Assembly: GCF_000013565.1 (NCBI RefSeq)
Contig: NC_007802.1
Span: 1,736,001 to 1,800,000 of the forward strand
Direction of reading: 5' to 3'
DNA from: Jannaschia sp. CCS1
Lineage (GTDB): Bacteria > Pseudomonadota > Alphaproteobacteria > Rhodobacterales > Rhodobacteraceae
DNA: 64,000 bases
Position numbers and translations under genes: made by a program. How positions within the stretch are numbered: position 1 is the first letter of the stretch; each line of letters starts with the position of its first letter. A model generated the notes under the pieces. That model saw only the letters and a list, made by a program, of their open reading frames with translations. It was not told where the DNA came from and ran no database searches. Shown here in pieces: positions 26,880-34,760 of this stretch.

Positions 26880-28300
26880 CAGGCAAATTCCTCTTGCAGA
26901 GTAGGGACTTGACCCGCGACCGCCCGCCGCAGATCCACGCCGGCGGCGGCACGTGGGGCAAGGCCAAGCATCAGGATTACGGGGCCGTCGGGGGCGGCGT
27001 CGTCAAGATCCATTGGCAGGGTCGCAATGGTGGACGCGATGATCCGCGCGTCGGTGCGCGAGGCGTTTTCCACCGCCGTGACGGGTGTGTCGGGCGCAAT
27101 TCCATGCATCATCAGGCGGCCTTGCAGGAACCGCGCGCCCTTCGCGCCCATATAGATGGCCGCGACCTGACCGGGTTTGGCGAGGCTGCGCCAATCCTGC
27201 TCGGCAAAGCCCTTCACGTCATGGCCGGTCAGAAACCGCATCGCGCCATTGCGCCCGCGTTTCGTCAGGCTCTGGCCGATCTGGGCCGAGGCCGCATTGG
27301 CCGCTGTGATGCCCGGCACGATGGACCAATCTATGCCCGCCGCGTCCAGCGCGTCGATTTCCTCATCCAGACGGCCATAGACGCCCGGATCGCCGGATTT
27401 CAGGCGCACCACATGGGCGCCCTGGCTGGCGTGCGCGATCATCGCGGCGGCGATATCGTCCTGCTTGGTGGAGGGGCCAAAGCCTTTTTTGCCCACATTC
27501 ACCATCGTCGCCTCGCGGCGGGCGAGCTCCAGGATTTCAGGCGAAACCAGGCGGTCGTAGATCACGACATCTGCCTGATCGAGCAATTTGCGCGCCTTGA
27601 GCGTCAGCAGGTCCGGGTCGCCGGGGCCTGCGCCCACAAGATCCACACGGCCCGGCGTCTCCTCGCAATGGAGATGGTCGATCAGCAAATCACCAAGGGC
27701 CAGCTCAACGCCCTGTTTTCCTTCTTTGGCAAGGGCTTCGGGGCCTTTCTTGAAGTAGAAGTCAGACCAGAAATCGCGACGCTTGCGGCCCATGGGCAGG
27801 GCGTTGGCCGCCGTGCGGAAGCCTTGCCCGATGCGTGCCAGAAGCCCGAGGGAGGCGGGCAATTGCGCCTCCAGATCCGCCTTGATCCTGCGGGCCAAAA
27901 CCGGGGCGGCGCCTTCGGTTCCGATGGCAATTGTCACCGGGTCGCGGTCAACGATGGCGGGCGTGATGAAGGCGGAGCCCTCCAGATTATCGACGATGTT
28001 GATCAATGCCCCATCGGCGCGGGCCAGCGTCGCGACGCGGGCGTCCTCTGCCTCATCTTCGCTTGCGGCATAGGCCAGCGACGCGCAGAGCGCATCTCCG
28101 GGGCCGAAGGTGCGTTTGACAAGGCGCAGCCTGCGCTCCGCGTCCCACGCCACGATCTCCGGCGCGGGGTCTGTCGCGAAGACCGTCACTCGCGCCTCGG
28201 ACTTCAGGATCAACCGCAGCTTGGCCAGCGCGGCCTCTCCACCGCCTGCCAGCACAACACGACGACCACGCAGGTCGAGGAAGATTGGAAAATGGCGCAT
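26879..28300 (-). CDS. cysG: Sirohaem synthase
   Basis: A 473-residue fusion. Residues 1-200 are the precorrin-2 dehydrogenase and ferrochelatase part, with the NAD-binding GRRVVLAGGGEAALAKLR and NIVDNLEGSAFITPAIVDR. Residues about 215-455 are the uroporphyrinogen-III methyltransferase, with VDLVGAGPGDPDLLTLKA, SGDPGVYGR and VPGITAANAASA. It supplies sirohaem to CysI. It is first in the minus-strand sulfur operon and is divergent from an Lrp-type regulator 142 bases away. Confidence 0.96.
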   Translation of the reverse strand: MRHFPIFLDLRGRRVVLAGGGEAALAKLRLILKSEARVTVFATDPAPEIVAWDAERRLRLVKRTFGPGDALCASLAYAASEDEAEDARVATLARADGALINIVDNLEGSAFITPAIVDRDPVTIAIGTEGAAPVLARRIKADLEAQLPASLGLLARIGQGFRTAANALPMGRKRRDFWSDFYFKKGPEALAKEGKQGVELALGDLLIDHLHCEETPGRVDLVGAGPGDPDLLTLKARKLLDQADVVIYDRLVSPEILELARREATMVNVGKKGFGPSTKQDDIAAAMIAHASQGAHVVRLKSGDPGVYGRLDEEIDALDAAGIDWSIVPGITAANAASAQIGQSLTKRGRNGAMRFLTGHDVKGFAEQDWRSLAKPGQVAAIYMGAKGARFLQGRLMMHGIAPDTPVTAVENASRTDARIIASTIATLPMDLDDAAPDGPVILMLGLAPRAAAGVDLRRAVAGQVPTLQEEFA

Positions 28301-28334
28301 GGGATGGAACCTCGCTTGCTGAATGCCCCCTCAA

Positions 28335-28358
28335 GATAGGATATTTTCCCGATAAATG
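28335..28358. promoter_or_regulatory. AT-rich candidate control region between cysG and an Lrp-type regulator
   Basis: TAGGATATTTTCCCGATAAA stands out as the only AT-rich stretch in this divergent gap. GGAAAATATCC on the minus strand is a weak inverted pair of a kind bound by Lrp-family proteins. I cannot define -35 and -10 boxes with confidence. Confidence 0.3.
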
Positions 28359-28442
28359 GCAGGTGAGGCTTGCTGAAAGGGACGCATGTTCTGTATCCCG
28401 CTCAGGTCAGAACCCATGTCCGCAAATCCAAAGGTCCCCCGA

Positions 28443-28919
28443 ATGCCTGTTCAGATCGACGCCCTCGACCGGAAAATCCTCATCGCGTTGCAGGAGGATG
28501 CAAGCCGGTCTTTGGAGGATATCGCCAAACATGTGGGGTCGTCCAAGACGCCCGTCTGGTCGCGGATTCGCAAGATGAAAGAGGCCGGGATCATCGGCCA
28601 GCAAACAGTACTTCTGGATGCGGAAGCTTTGGGGCTAGAGGCTTGTTTTTTCGTCCTGATCCGCACGTCCGAGCATGAGGCGGAGTGGCAAAACAGGTTC
28701 CTGAAAACTCTGCGCGAGCGGGCAGAGGTGATGGAGGCGCACCGCCTTGCGGGCGACATCGATTACATCCTGAAAGTGCGTGTCGCCAACGCGCGGGCCT
28801 ATGACGAATTTTACCAGGCCCTGATCTCAGAAGTGCGGATCTACAACGTCACCGCCCTTCTGAGCATGGAAGAGATCAAATCGACGCCGCTTTTGCCGCT
28901 TGGGTCAGTTCCGTCTTGA
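28443..28919 (+). CDS. Lrp/AsnC-family transcriptional regulator
   Basis: A 158-residue regulator: helix-turn-helix at residues 1-60 (IDALDRKILIALQEDASRSLEDIAKHVGSSKTPVWSRIRKMKEAG) and a C-terminal RAM ligand-binding domain (AHRLAGDIDYILKVRVANARAYDEFYQ). It is divergent from cysG and likely controls the sulfur genes, perhaps sensing cysteine or another amino acid; this is inferred from position. ATG 28416 is an alternative start. Its last 44 bases overlap the end of the convergent hydrolase gene. Confidence 0.88.
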   Translation: MPVQIDALDRKILIALQEDASRSLEDIAKHVGSSKTPVWSRIRKMKEAGIIGQQTVLLDAEALGLEACFFVLIRTSEHEAEWQNRFLKTLRERAEVMEAHRLAGDIDYILKVRVANARAYDEFYQALISEVRIYNVTALLSMEEIKSTPLLPLGSVPS

Positions 28920-30108
28920 TCCTCGCCCCCGCCTCCAGCGACCGGTGGACGGGGCATTTATCGGCAATCTCTAACAGGCGCGCGCGCTGATCGTCGTCCA
29001 GCGCCCCCGTCAATGTGATCATCCGGGTGAATTGGTCCAGCGGCCCGATTTCCACGCCCGCATCCTGGGCATGGACGCGGTTGTGGGTGACGTCCACCGC
29101 CACATGATCCAGCGGCCACTTCTTGCGGCGCGCATACATGCGAATGGTCATCGACGTGCACGCCCCAAGCCCTGCGGCGAGGAACTGGTAGGGCGTAAGC
29201 CCGCGATCGGTGCCGCCGTAGCTTTCCGGCTCATCGGCACGGACGTGGTGTTTGGGCCCGGCGTGGATGTCTTGCAGGAACCCCGCCGGATCGGCCTCGG
29301 AGGAGCGGGTGACACCTTCGGGCGCGCCGATGGGTGGGGCGGGGGCGCGCAGGTCCAGATATTTGCCCGCCCAGGATGCGATCACGTCGGCCGCATAATC
29401 CGCATCCTTGGGGCGCGTGACCAGATGATCGGCATCATCGAGGGTCACGAAACTTTTGGGATGCCTGGCGGCGACGAAGATTTGTGTTGCGTTTTCAACG
29501 CCGACGATGGCGTCGCGGGGGGCATGCAGGACCAGCAAAGCCTTGTTCAGCCCGGCAATGTCCTTGGCAAGGTTCTCGGCCTTCACGTCTTCGATGAAGC
29601 CTTGCCCGATGCGCACGGGTCGCCCGCCAAGCTGCACCTCGCCCACGCCGTCGCGGGCGATTGTATCGAGGGCGGAGCCGAAATTGTGCACCACATGTTC
29701 GGGATCAAACGGCGCGCCGATGGTGACGATGGCTTTCGCGGACGGGATCTCTGCGGCGGCGCGCAGCACAGCGGCGCCCCCAAGGGAGTGGCCGATGATC
29801 AGGGAGGGGGCCATGCCCCGTTCGTCCAACGTATCGGCGGCGGCCACCAGATCGGCGACGTTGGAGGTAAACGACGTGTTCTCAAACTCCCCCCCCGAAT
29901 GGCCCAGACCGGTGAAGTCGAACCGCAGCACGGCGATCCCATGGGCCGTGAGGCGCGCGGCAATGCGGCGGGCGGCGGCGATATCCTTGCCGCAGGTGAA
30001 GCAATGGGCCAGCAGCGCGGTCGCCAGATGGGCCCCATCGGGCAGGTCAAGCCGCGCGGCGAGGAGGTCGCCGGAATGGCCGGGGAAGGTGAAGCGTTCG
30101 GTTGGCAT
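28876..30108 (-). CDS. Alpha/beta hydrolase fused to an OsmC domain
   Basis: A 410-residue two-domain protein. Residues 1-255 are an alpha/beta hydrolase with the nucleophile elbow GHSLGG (Ser108), an oxyanion-side HCFTCGKD, and a C-terminal DADHLV supplying Asp and His. Residues 275-410 are an OsmC/Ohr-type domain with the two redox cysteines Cys317 (GLGACTSMT) and Cys385 (DKCPVHRS), which reduce organic hydroperoxides. The fusion is known in proteobacteria; a joint role in detoxifying lipid-derived peroxides or esters is plausible. AAAAGGGA precedes the start. The end overlaps the convergent Lrp-type gene. Confidence 0.93.
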   Translation of the reverse strand: MPTERFTFPGHSGDLLAARLDLPDGAHLATALLAHCFTCGKDIAAARRIAARLTAHGIAVLRFDFTGLGHSGGEFENTSFTSNVADLVAAADTLDERGMAPSLIIGHSLGGAAVLRAAAEIPSAKAIVTIGAPFDPEHVVHNFGSALDTIARDGVGEVQLGGRPVRIGQGFIEDVKAENLAKDIAGLNKALLVLHAPRDAIVGVENATQIFVAARHPKSFVTLDDADHLVTRPKDADYAADVIASWAGKYLDLRAPAPPIGAPEGVTRSSEADPAGFLQDIHAGPKHHVRADEPESYGGTDRGLTPYQFLAAGLGACTSMTIRMYARRKKWPLDHVAVDVTHNRVHAQDAGVEIGPLDQFTRMITLTGALDDDQRARLLEIADKCPVHRSLEAGARIKTELTQAAKAASI

Positions 30109-30235
30109 GGTCGTGTGTGTCCCTTTTGTTGATTGACCATGTGGGCGAGGTACGGATTCCCGCAACCTCTGTGTCATTGTCCTCACGCCCCCGTGCACCC
30201 ATGTTCCCAACACGTGAACAAAAACGGACAGTGCG

Positions 30236-31144
30236 GTGCGGATATTGAGAGTTTTGGTGCGCGTTTGCGTAGGTTTGGGGATCCTCACCCTCGGCGCGAG
30301 CTATCTGGGGGCTTTGCACCCTCTGGGCGATTCTCTGGCGGTGTTCAGAAACTGGATCGCGGGCGCGTTGCTGGCCTTTGCCGTGATCATGATCTTTCTG
30401 CGGCCCCGCGCGCTTGGCGTGGCGGTATCGGTTGGAGCGGGCATCGCGCTGGTCGGGGCGACGCCCGCTGAAATAGGGGCCATGCATTCCAGCGAGTTTG
30501 TCCGGCCCCAGACAATCTACCAGAAAAACCTGCTTTTCGCCCTGCCGGATGCCACCGCAATTCTGGACGATATCGCTGAGGTCAGCCCCGATCACATGAC
30601 CTTGCAGGAGGTGAACGCCAGCAACCGCGCGCAGGTTCTGGCCGCTTTGCCAAACTTCTATGCGCGGCATTTCTGCCCATTTGCCTCCGTCGGTGGGGTC
30701 GCGGTGTTGTCGCGGTACGAGGTTGTGGAGGGCAGTGAATTTTGTATCGAAGGGCGCGGGATGGCCGGGTTTCAGGTGCTGAGCCCGCAAGGGCCGTTAT
30801 GGGTCGTGTCGGTGCATCTCCACTGGCCCTATCCTTACAGTCAGCGGGCGCAGGTGGAGGAATTGACACCGATTGTCGCCGCGCTGGAGGGCCCGGTGCT
30901 GATCGGCGGGGACTTCAACATGGTGCCGTGGTCGTGGGTCATGCGGGAGTTTGAACGGGCCAGCGGGTCGCGGGTGCCACATCCGCTGAGTGGCACGATC
31001 CAATTGTTCGATGGCTGGTTTGCACCGCCGATTGACCACGTGATCCTCCCGGGGCGGGGCGGCATCCAATCCGTGCACCCAAGATTGGGGTCCGATCACC
31101 GGGCGATTGTGGGGATGTTCGAGATCACTGAACCCGGCGTCTAG
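30236..31144 (+). CDS. Membrane-anchored endonuclease/exonuclease/phosphatase-family protein
   Basis: A 302-residue protein with three hydrophobic segments in residues 1-85 (two clear membrane helices at about 5-25 and 42-58) followed by an EEP-fold domain: LQEVNA (metal Glu), VSVHLHWP, GGDFNMVPWS, and the terminal GSDHRAI with catalytic Asp-His. These metallophosphoesterases act on nucleic acids, phospholipids or sugar phosphates; the membrane anchor suggests a periplasmic or membrane substrate. The start is GTG at 30236. Its end overlaps dddP by four bases, tail to tail. Confidence 0.82.
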   Translation: MRILRVLVRVCVGLGILTLGASYLGALHPLGDSLAVFRNWIAGALLAFAVIMIFLRPRALGVAVSVGAGIALVGATPAEIGAMHSSEFVRPQTIYQKNLLFALPDATAILDDIAEVSPDHMTLQEVNASNRAQVLAALPNFYARHFCPFASVGGVAVLSRYEVVEGSEFCIEGRGMAGFQVLSPQGPLWVVSVHLHWPYPYSQRAQVEELTPIVAALEGPVLIGGDFNMVPWSWVMREFERASGSRVPHPLSGTIQLFDGWFAPPIDHVILPGRGGIQSVHPRLGSDHRAIVGMFEITEPGV

Positions 31145-32472
31145 GAGGCCCCCATCAGCGCCGCATCGAAGGGATAGGTCGTCAGGTTCTCGTACCCGTC
31201 TTCGGTGATCAGCACCTGATCTTCCAGCTTGATGCAGAAATCGCCGCCTTCTTCGCCCACCAACGCCTCCACACACAGCATCATTCCGGGCTCCAGCACG
31301 TAGTCGAACGCATCGTCATGGTGATGGTCGGGGTAGCCCACGTGGGGCCATTCATCGCAGAGGCCCACGCCGTGCATCTGGCAGGAGTATTTCCGCGCCC
31401 AGTATTTGTCGGCCAGCCTGTGGCCGTTATGGACCAGATCATTGATGGAGCGGCCGGGTTTCAGACGGTCCATATTGACCATGATATGCTCATGGGCGTG
31501 CTGCATCGCCTCGATCATATCGGGGCGCGGCTTTTCGGGGCCGGTCCACCAGGTGCGGGAGATATCCACGCAGAGGCCGTAACAGCCGATCAGGTCCGTA
31601 TCCAAAGCACTGATTTCATTGGGCAGAAGCGTGCGGGGACCGCATTCCTGAAACCACGGGTTGGTGCGGGGGCCAGAGGAAAACAGCCGCGTCTCAATCC
31701 ATTCGCCGCCGCGTTTGATGTTTTCCGCGTGCAGAACGGCCCAGATTTCATCCTCGGATTTGCCCGGTTCAATCGCGTCCTCCATGGCCTTGAGGCTTTT
31801 TTCACAGGCGTCCACCGCGCAGCGCATGGCGAGGATTTCATCGGCGCATTTGATCTTGCGGGCATGTTCCGTGACCAACTCCCCATCAGATACCGTCAGG
31901 CCCCGCGCCTCCAGCGCCCGCGCGCCGTGGAGCATGATCTTGTCGACGGCGAGCCGGGTGTTCGTGCCCGCATGTTCGCGCAACAGGTCGGCCACTTCAC
32001 CGCTGAAGGTTTCCGCCACCGCGTCGCCGCGATCCCCGGCTGTGAAGTAGAACATCGACGCGCCGGACCGGATTTCGCGCACCAGCGGATTATGCTCGGC
32101 CAGAAAAGGGGCGTTCTTGTATTCCCACAGCACCATATGCCCGTCGGCGCAGACCAGACAGGCGCGGAACGGGTTGTGGGTGTTCCAAAGCTGCATGTTG
32201 GTCGCATCGGTGGCGTAGCGGATGTTGAGCGGGTCGGTCATCAACACGCCCGCAAGGTCGCGTTCCTGCAATTGCCCCACAAGGCGGCCAAGGCGATACT
32301 CGCGCATGGTTTGCAGGTTGGGCAGGGTCAGGCCCGCCGCGGCCCATTCCGCGTAGGCCAGCGCCGTGGGCCCGATCTCGATCCGGTCATTGTCGTTGAG
32401 CGTGCCATCGGGCAGCATCACGCCTTTGGTGGGGTCGATCTTGCGGACATTGCGGCGATAGGCTTGGTTCAT
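31141..32472 (-). CDS. dddP: DMSP lyase DddP (M24 metallopeptidase fold)
   Basis: A 443-residue protein matching DddP throughout, for example DPLNIRYATDATNMQLW, IKRGGEWIETRLFSSGPRTN, LCDEWPHVGYPD and LEDQVLITEDGYENL. The metal ligands reported for roseobacter DddP are all present with a constant offset of four: Asp291, Asp293, Asp303, His367, Glu402 and Glu417, as is the proposed catalytic Asp373. DddP cleaves dimethylsulfoniopropionate to dimethyl sulfide and acrylate. AAGGGAG precedes ATG 32472; GTG 32478 is an alternative. Divergent from the DUF3445 gene. M24 peptidases and creatinases lack this set of motifs. Confidence 0.94.
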   Translation of the reverse strand: MNQAYRRNVRKIDPTKGVMLPDGTLNDNDRIEIGPTALAYAEWAAAGLTLPNLQTMREYRLGRLVGQLQERDLAGVLMTDPLNIRYATDATNMQLWNTHNPFRACLVCADGHMVLWEYKNAPFLAEHNPLVREIRSGASMFYFTAGDRGDAVAETFSGEVADLLREHAGTNTRLAVDKIMLHGARALEARGLTVSDGELVTEHARKIKCADEILAMRCAVDACEKSLKAMEDAIEPGKSEDEIWAVLHAENIKRGGEWIETRLFSSGPRTNPWFQECGPRTLLPNEISALDTDLIGCYGLCVDISRTWWTGPEKPRPDMIEAMQHAHEHIMVNMDRLKPGRSINDLVHNGHRLADKYWARKYSCQMHGVGLCDEWPHVGYPDHHHDDAFDYVLEPGMMLCVEALVGEEGGDFCIKLEDQVLITEDGYENLTTYPFDAALMGAS

Positions 32473-32549
32473 GGTCACTCTCCCTTAGGATGAGCCTTGC
32501 GCGGTCAGATCGCCTCCGCGTGTCAGATCGCGCCGCGAAAGGGTCGGAA

Positions 32550-33344
32550 ATGGACCATGTTCTACAAGATCATTTGCCGTCCGCGCCGTGGATGGCAGAG
32601 GCCACGCGCCGGTTGCCGGGCTTGCAGCCGTTGGAGAGCGGCGCGCCGTGGCTGCAAAGGGACGAGGCGTTTGCCGGACAGATGGCGGTGCGGGATCAAC
32701 TGGTTGCAGAGCGCCGTGCGGAGGTGATTGCGCAAATGCCGGGCTGTCAGGGCGCCGTGGCGGAGTTATATGGCGCGGTGCTGCGAGGGCTCGCCGGGTG
32801 TGATGGCTACGCGGTTGGGCGAGGGGCGTGTGTGCGCCCCGATGGCGTAGATGTGCCGTTGGACGAGGGCGACCCCCTCGGCACGTTGGCGCGGCTGGTG
32901 CAGCAGGATCTGTGCGTTTTGGAGAAGCCCGAGGGCGGTATGGAGCATGTAATGAGCGCCGCGATCCTGTGCTTTCCGGCCAGTTGGTCCCTGGCCGAGA
33001 AGATTGGCCACCCGCTGTCGCGCATTCACGGACCGGTGACGGAGTATGATGGTCTGATGGAGCGGCGGGTGCAGCGCGTGTTCGACCATTTGCGAGAGGA
33101 CAGCCCGGTCTGGCGACAAAACGCGCTGATCTACGACGACCCGCAGCTGTTCCAGCCCCGCCGCATGGACGCCAGGCGGCCCAAGCCCACGGGCGCGGGG
33201 TATCTGCGGTCGGAAAAACAGGTGCTGATGCGGTTACCCGTCACGCGGGCGGTGGTGTTCTCGATCCACACCTATGTCGTGGCGATGGAGGATCTGACGG
33301 CGGATCAGCGCGCCGGGCTGGCGGGTGTTGACCGGGTGACGTGA
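32550..33344 (+). CDS. DUF3445 haem-dependent oxidative N-demethylase-like protein
   Basis: A 264-residue protein of the DUF3445 family, some members of which are haem enzymes with a PAS-like fold that oxidatively demethylate dimethylamine. Recognisable segments are LCVLEK, CFPASWSLAEKIGHPLSRIHGPV, and HTYVVAMEDLT near the C terminus. Partner subunits of the multi-component demethylase are not seen nearby, so the activity is uncertain. It is divergent from dddP with a 77-base gap, which suggests shared control of methylated osmolyte use. ATG 32550 follows AAAGGG; the frame is open earlier but without family sequence. Confidence 0.8.
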   Translation: MDHVLQDHLPSAPWMAEATRRLPGLQPLESGAPWLQRDEAFAGQMAVRDQLVAERRAEVIAQMPGCQGAVAELYGAVLRGLAGCDGYAVGRGACVRPDGVDVPLDEGDPLGTLARLVQQDLCVLEKPEGGMEHVMSAAILCFPASWSLAEKIGHPLSRIHGPVTEYDGLMERRVQRVFDHLREDSPVWRQNALIYDDPQLFQPRRMDARRPKPTGAGYLRSEKQVLMRLPVTRAVVFSIHTYVVAMEDLTADQRAGLAGVDRVT

Positions 33345-33356
33345 GGGGGGGGGGGG
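33345..33356 (+). repeat. Twelve-G homopolymer
   Basis: A run of twelve G directly after the TGA of the DUF3445 gene, followed by CGCGGGGGCGGG. Together they offer four G-runs and could form a quadruplex. The exact length is uncertain in most sequencing methods. It is outside coding sequence, so phase variation of a protein is not expected. Confidence 0.85.
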
Positions 33357-33373
33357 CGCGGGGGCGGGAAAAG

Positions 33374-33440
33374 AGGGGGCTCTGCCCCATGGAACTTTTC
33401 AGAAAAAGTCCCACTCCCCGGGATATTAAGAGAACGGGGA
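33374..33440. repeat. Dispersed intergenic repeat, family B, copy 2
   Basis: GGGGGCTCTGCCCC, a hairpin of GGAACTTTTC and GAAAAAGTCC, then CTCCCCGGGATATTAAGAGA and ACGGGGA. The order and the tail match the copy at 13791-13868. It lies between the DUF3445 and dCTP deaminase genes, which are convergent. Confidence 0.7.
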
Positions 33441-33462
33441 AGAAGGGAGCGCGGGGCTACGG

Positions 33463-34548
33463 TCAGGGCGCGAAATGTTTGGAGAGTTTGAGACCCTGGC
33501 CTTGGTAGTTTGACGCGATGTCGGTGCCATAGAGCTGGCTGGGGGCGGAGGCCATCGTCTCATAGACCAGGCGGCCAACGGTCTGGCCATGCTCCAGCAC
33601 AAACGGGGCCTCGTGGCAGCGCACTTCCAGCACGCCGCGCGCCGGCACGCCGTGGCCGAAGCCGGGGTCAAAGAAGCCTGCGTAGTGGACACGGAATTCG
33701 CCCACCATGGCGAGATAAGGGGCCATTTCCGCGGCGCAATCGGGGGGGATGGTGACGGCTTCCCGGCTTACCAGAATATAGAACGCGCCGGGGTCGAGGA
33801 TGATCTGGCCGGTGTCGCTGTGGATATCTTCCCAGAACTCGGCCGTTTTGTGGGCGCCGATCTGGGTCAGGTCGATGACGCCCGCATGGGGCTTGGCGCG
33901 GTAGCCCACAAGCGTCGTGTCTTGGGGTGAGAGGTCGACGGAGAAGCCGAGACCGTCGTCGATCAGCGGGGTCTGGTCCACCAGGGGCGTCTGCGCGTGA
34001 CGCTCGGCCAGCGCCGCGTCGGTCAATGTGGCTTGCCCCCGGCGAAAGCGGATCTGGTTCAGGCGCAGGCCGGGCGCGATCTTGACCGAGAAGGACCGGG
34101 GGCAGATTTCCGCGTAAAGCGGGCCGGTATAGCCTGCGGGAATACGGTCAAACTCGACACCGCCATCGGCGATCACACGGGTCAGGCAATCGACGCGCCC
34201 GGTGGAGGATTTGGCGTTGCACACGGCGGTGATGTCACCGGGCAGGGCAAGGCCCTCCATCAGGGGCACCACGTAGACGCAGCCCTTTTCCAGCACCGCG
34301 CCGTGGGTCAGGTCCATCTCATGCATGGTGAATTCGGGCAGACGCTCCGCCACGGAGCGCCCCGCGCCGGTCAGGAACGAGGCGCGCACGCGGTAGGCCT
34401 TGGTCCCCAGCCGCAGATCAAGGCTGGCCGGTTGGATCTGACCGTCGGGCACGGGCATCGTGGCGGTGATCGCGCCGCTCTCGATCATCGCGGAAATTGC
34501 GTGATCGGGCAGGACGCCTTGGGGATGGGTTTGCGTGGAATCAGTCAT
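33463..34548 (-). CDS. dcd: 2'-deoxycytidine 5'-triphosphate deaminase, long form
   Basis: A 361-residue protein, about twice the usual dCTP deaminase length, with two copies of the dUTPase-like fold. The N-terminal copy has IQPASLDLRLGTKAYRVRASFL and NAKSSTGRVDCLTRVIADGG, the C-terminal copy has YLAMVGEFRVHYAGFFDPGFG and EVRCHEAPFVLEHGQTVGRLVYE. It converts dCTP to dUTP for thymidylate synthesis. This long form is known in alphaproteobacteria. The start at 34548 gives MTDSTQTHPQGVLPDHAIS. Confidence 0.87.
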   Translation of the reverse strand: MTDSTQTHPQGVLPDHAISAMIESGAITATMPVPDGQIQPASLDLRLGTKAYRVRASFLTGAGRSVAERLPEFTMHEMDLTHGAVLEKGCVYVVPLMEGLALPGDITAVCNAKSSTGRVDCLTRVIADGGVEFDRIPAGYTGPLYAEICPRSFSVKIAPGLRLNQIRFRRGQATLTDAALAERHAQTPLVDQTPLIDDGLGFSVDLSPQDTTLVGYRAKPHAGVIDLTQIGAHKTAEFWEDIHSDTGQIILDPGAFYILVSREAVTIPPDCAAEMAPYLAMVGEFRVHYAGFFDPGFGHGVPARGVLEVRCHEAPFVLEHGQTVGRLVYETMASAPSQLYGTDIASNYQGQGLKLSKHFAP

Positions 34549-34623
34549 ACTGCACAAGCTCCTACACGCCCGCGGCGGGTGTCGCAATTCTTGCAGAGAG
34601 GGCAGGGAGGTAGAGCGGTTGAT

Positions 34624-34700
34624 TGGTCGGGCTAGCAGGACTCGAACCTGCGACCTTCCGTCCCCCAGACGGACGCGCTACCAGGCTGCGCCATAGCCCG
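34624..34700 (-). tRNA. tRNA-Pro (anticodon GGG)
   Basis: A complete 77-base cloverleaf. The acceptor stem CGGGCTA pairs with TAGCCCG, then A and an encoded CCA. The D arm is GCGCAGCCTGGTAGCGC, the anticodon stem TCCGT/ACGGA encloses CTGGGGG with anticodon GGG, and the T arm contains GGTTCGAGTCC. It reads CCC and CCU codons. It stands alone between dcd and the MerR gene. Confidence 0.97.
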
Positions 34701-34760
34701 ACTGACGGCCCTTCTAAGGATTTCTGTGGGCGGCGCAAGGGCCAGTTCGTCCAACCGGCA

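Noticed and set aside
24714-26912. A very long open frame on the plus strand opposite cysI and cysH
   Set aside because: It mirrors the codon pattern of the real minus-strand genes, as is usual at high GC, has no start signal and no recognisable protein sequence.
31141-32472. Xaa-Pro aminopeptidase or creatinase
   Set aside because: The M24 fold is shared, but the DddP-specific segments and ligand spacing fit DMSP lyase.
34624-34700. tRNA gene as an integration site of a mobile element
   Set aside because: No integrase, direct repeat of the tRNA end or foreign-looking gene block lies on either side.
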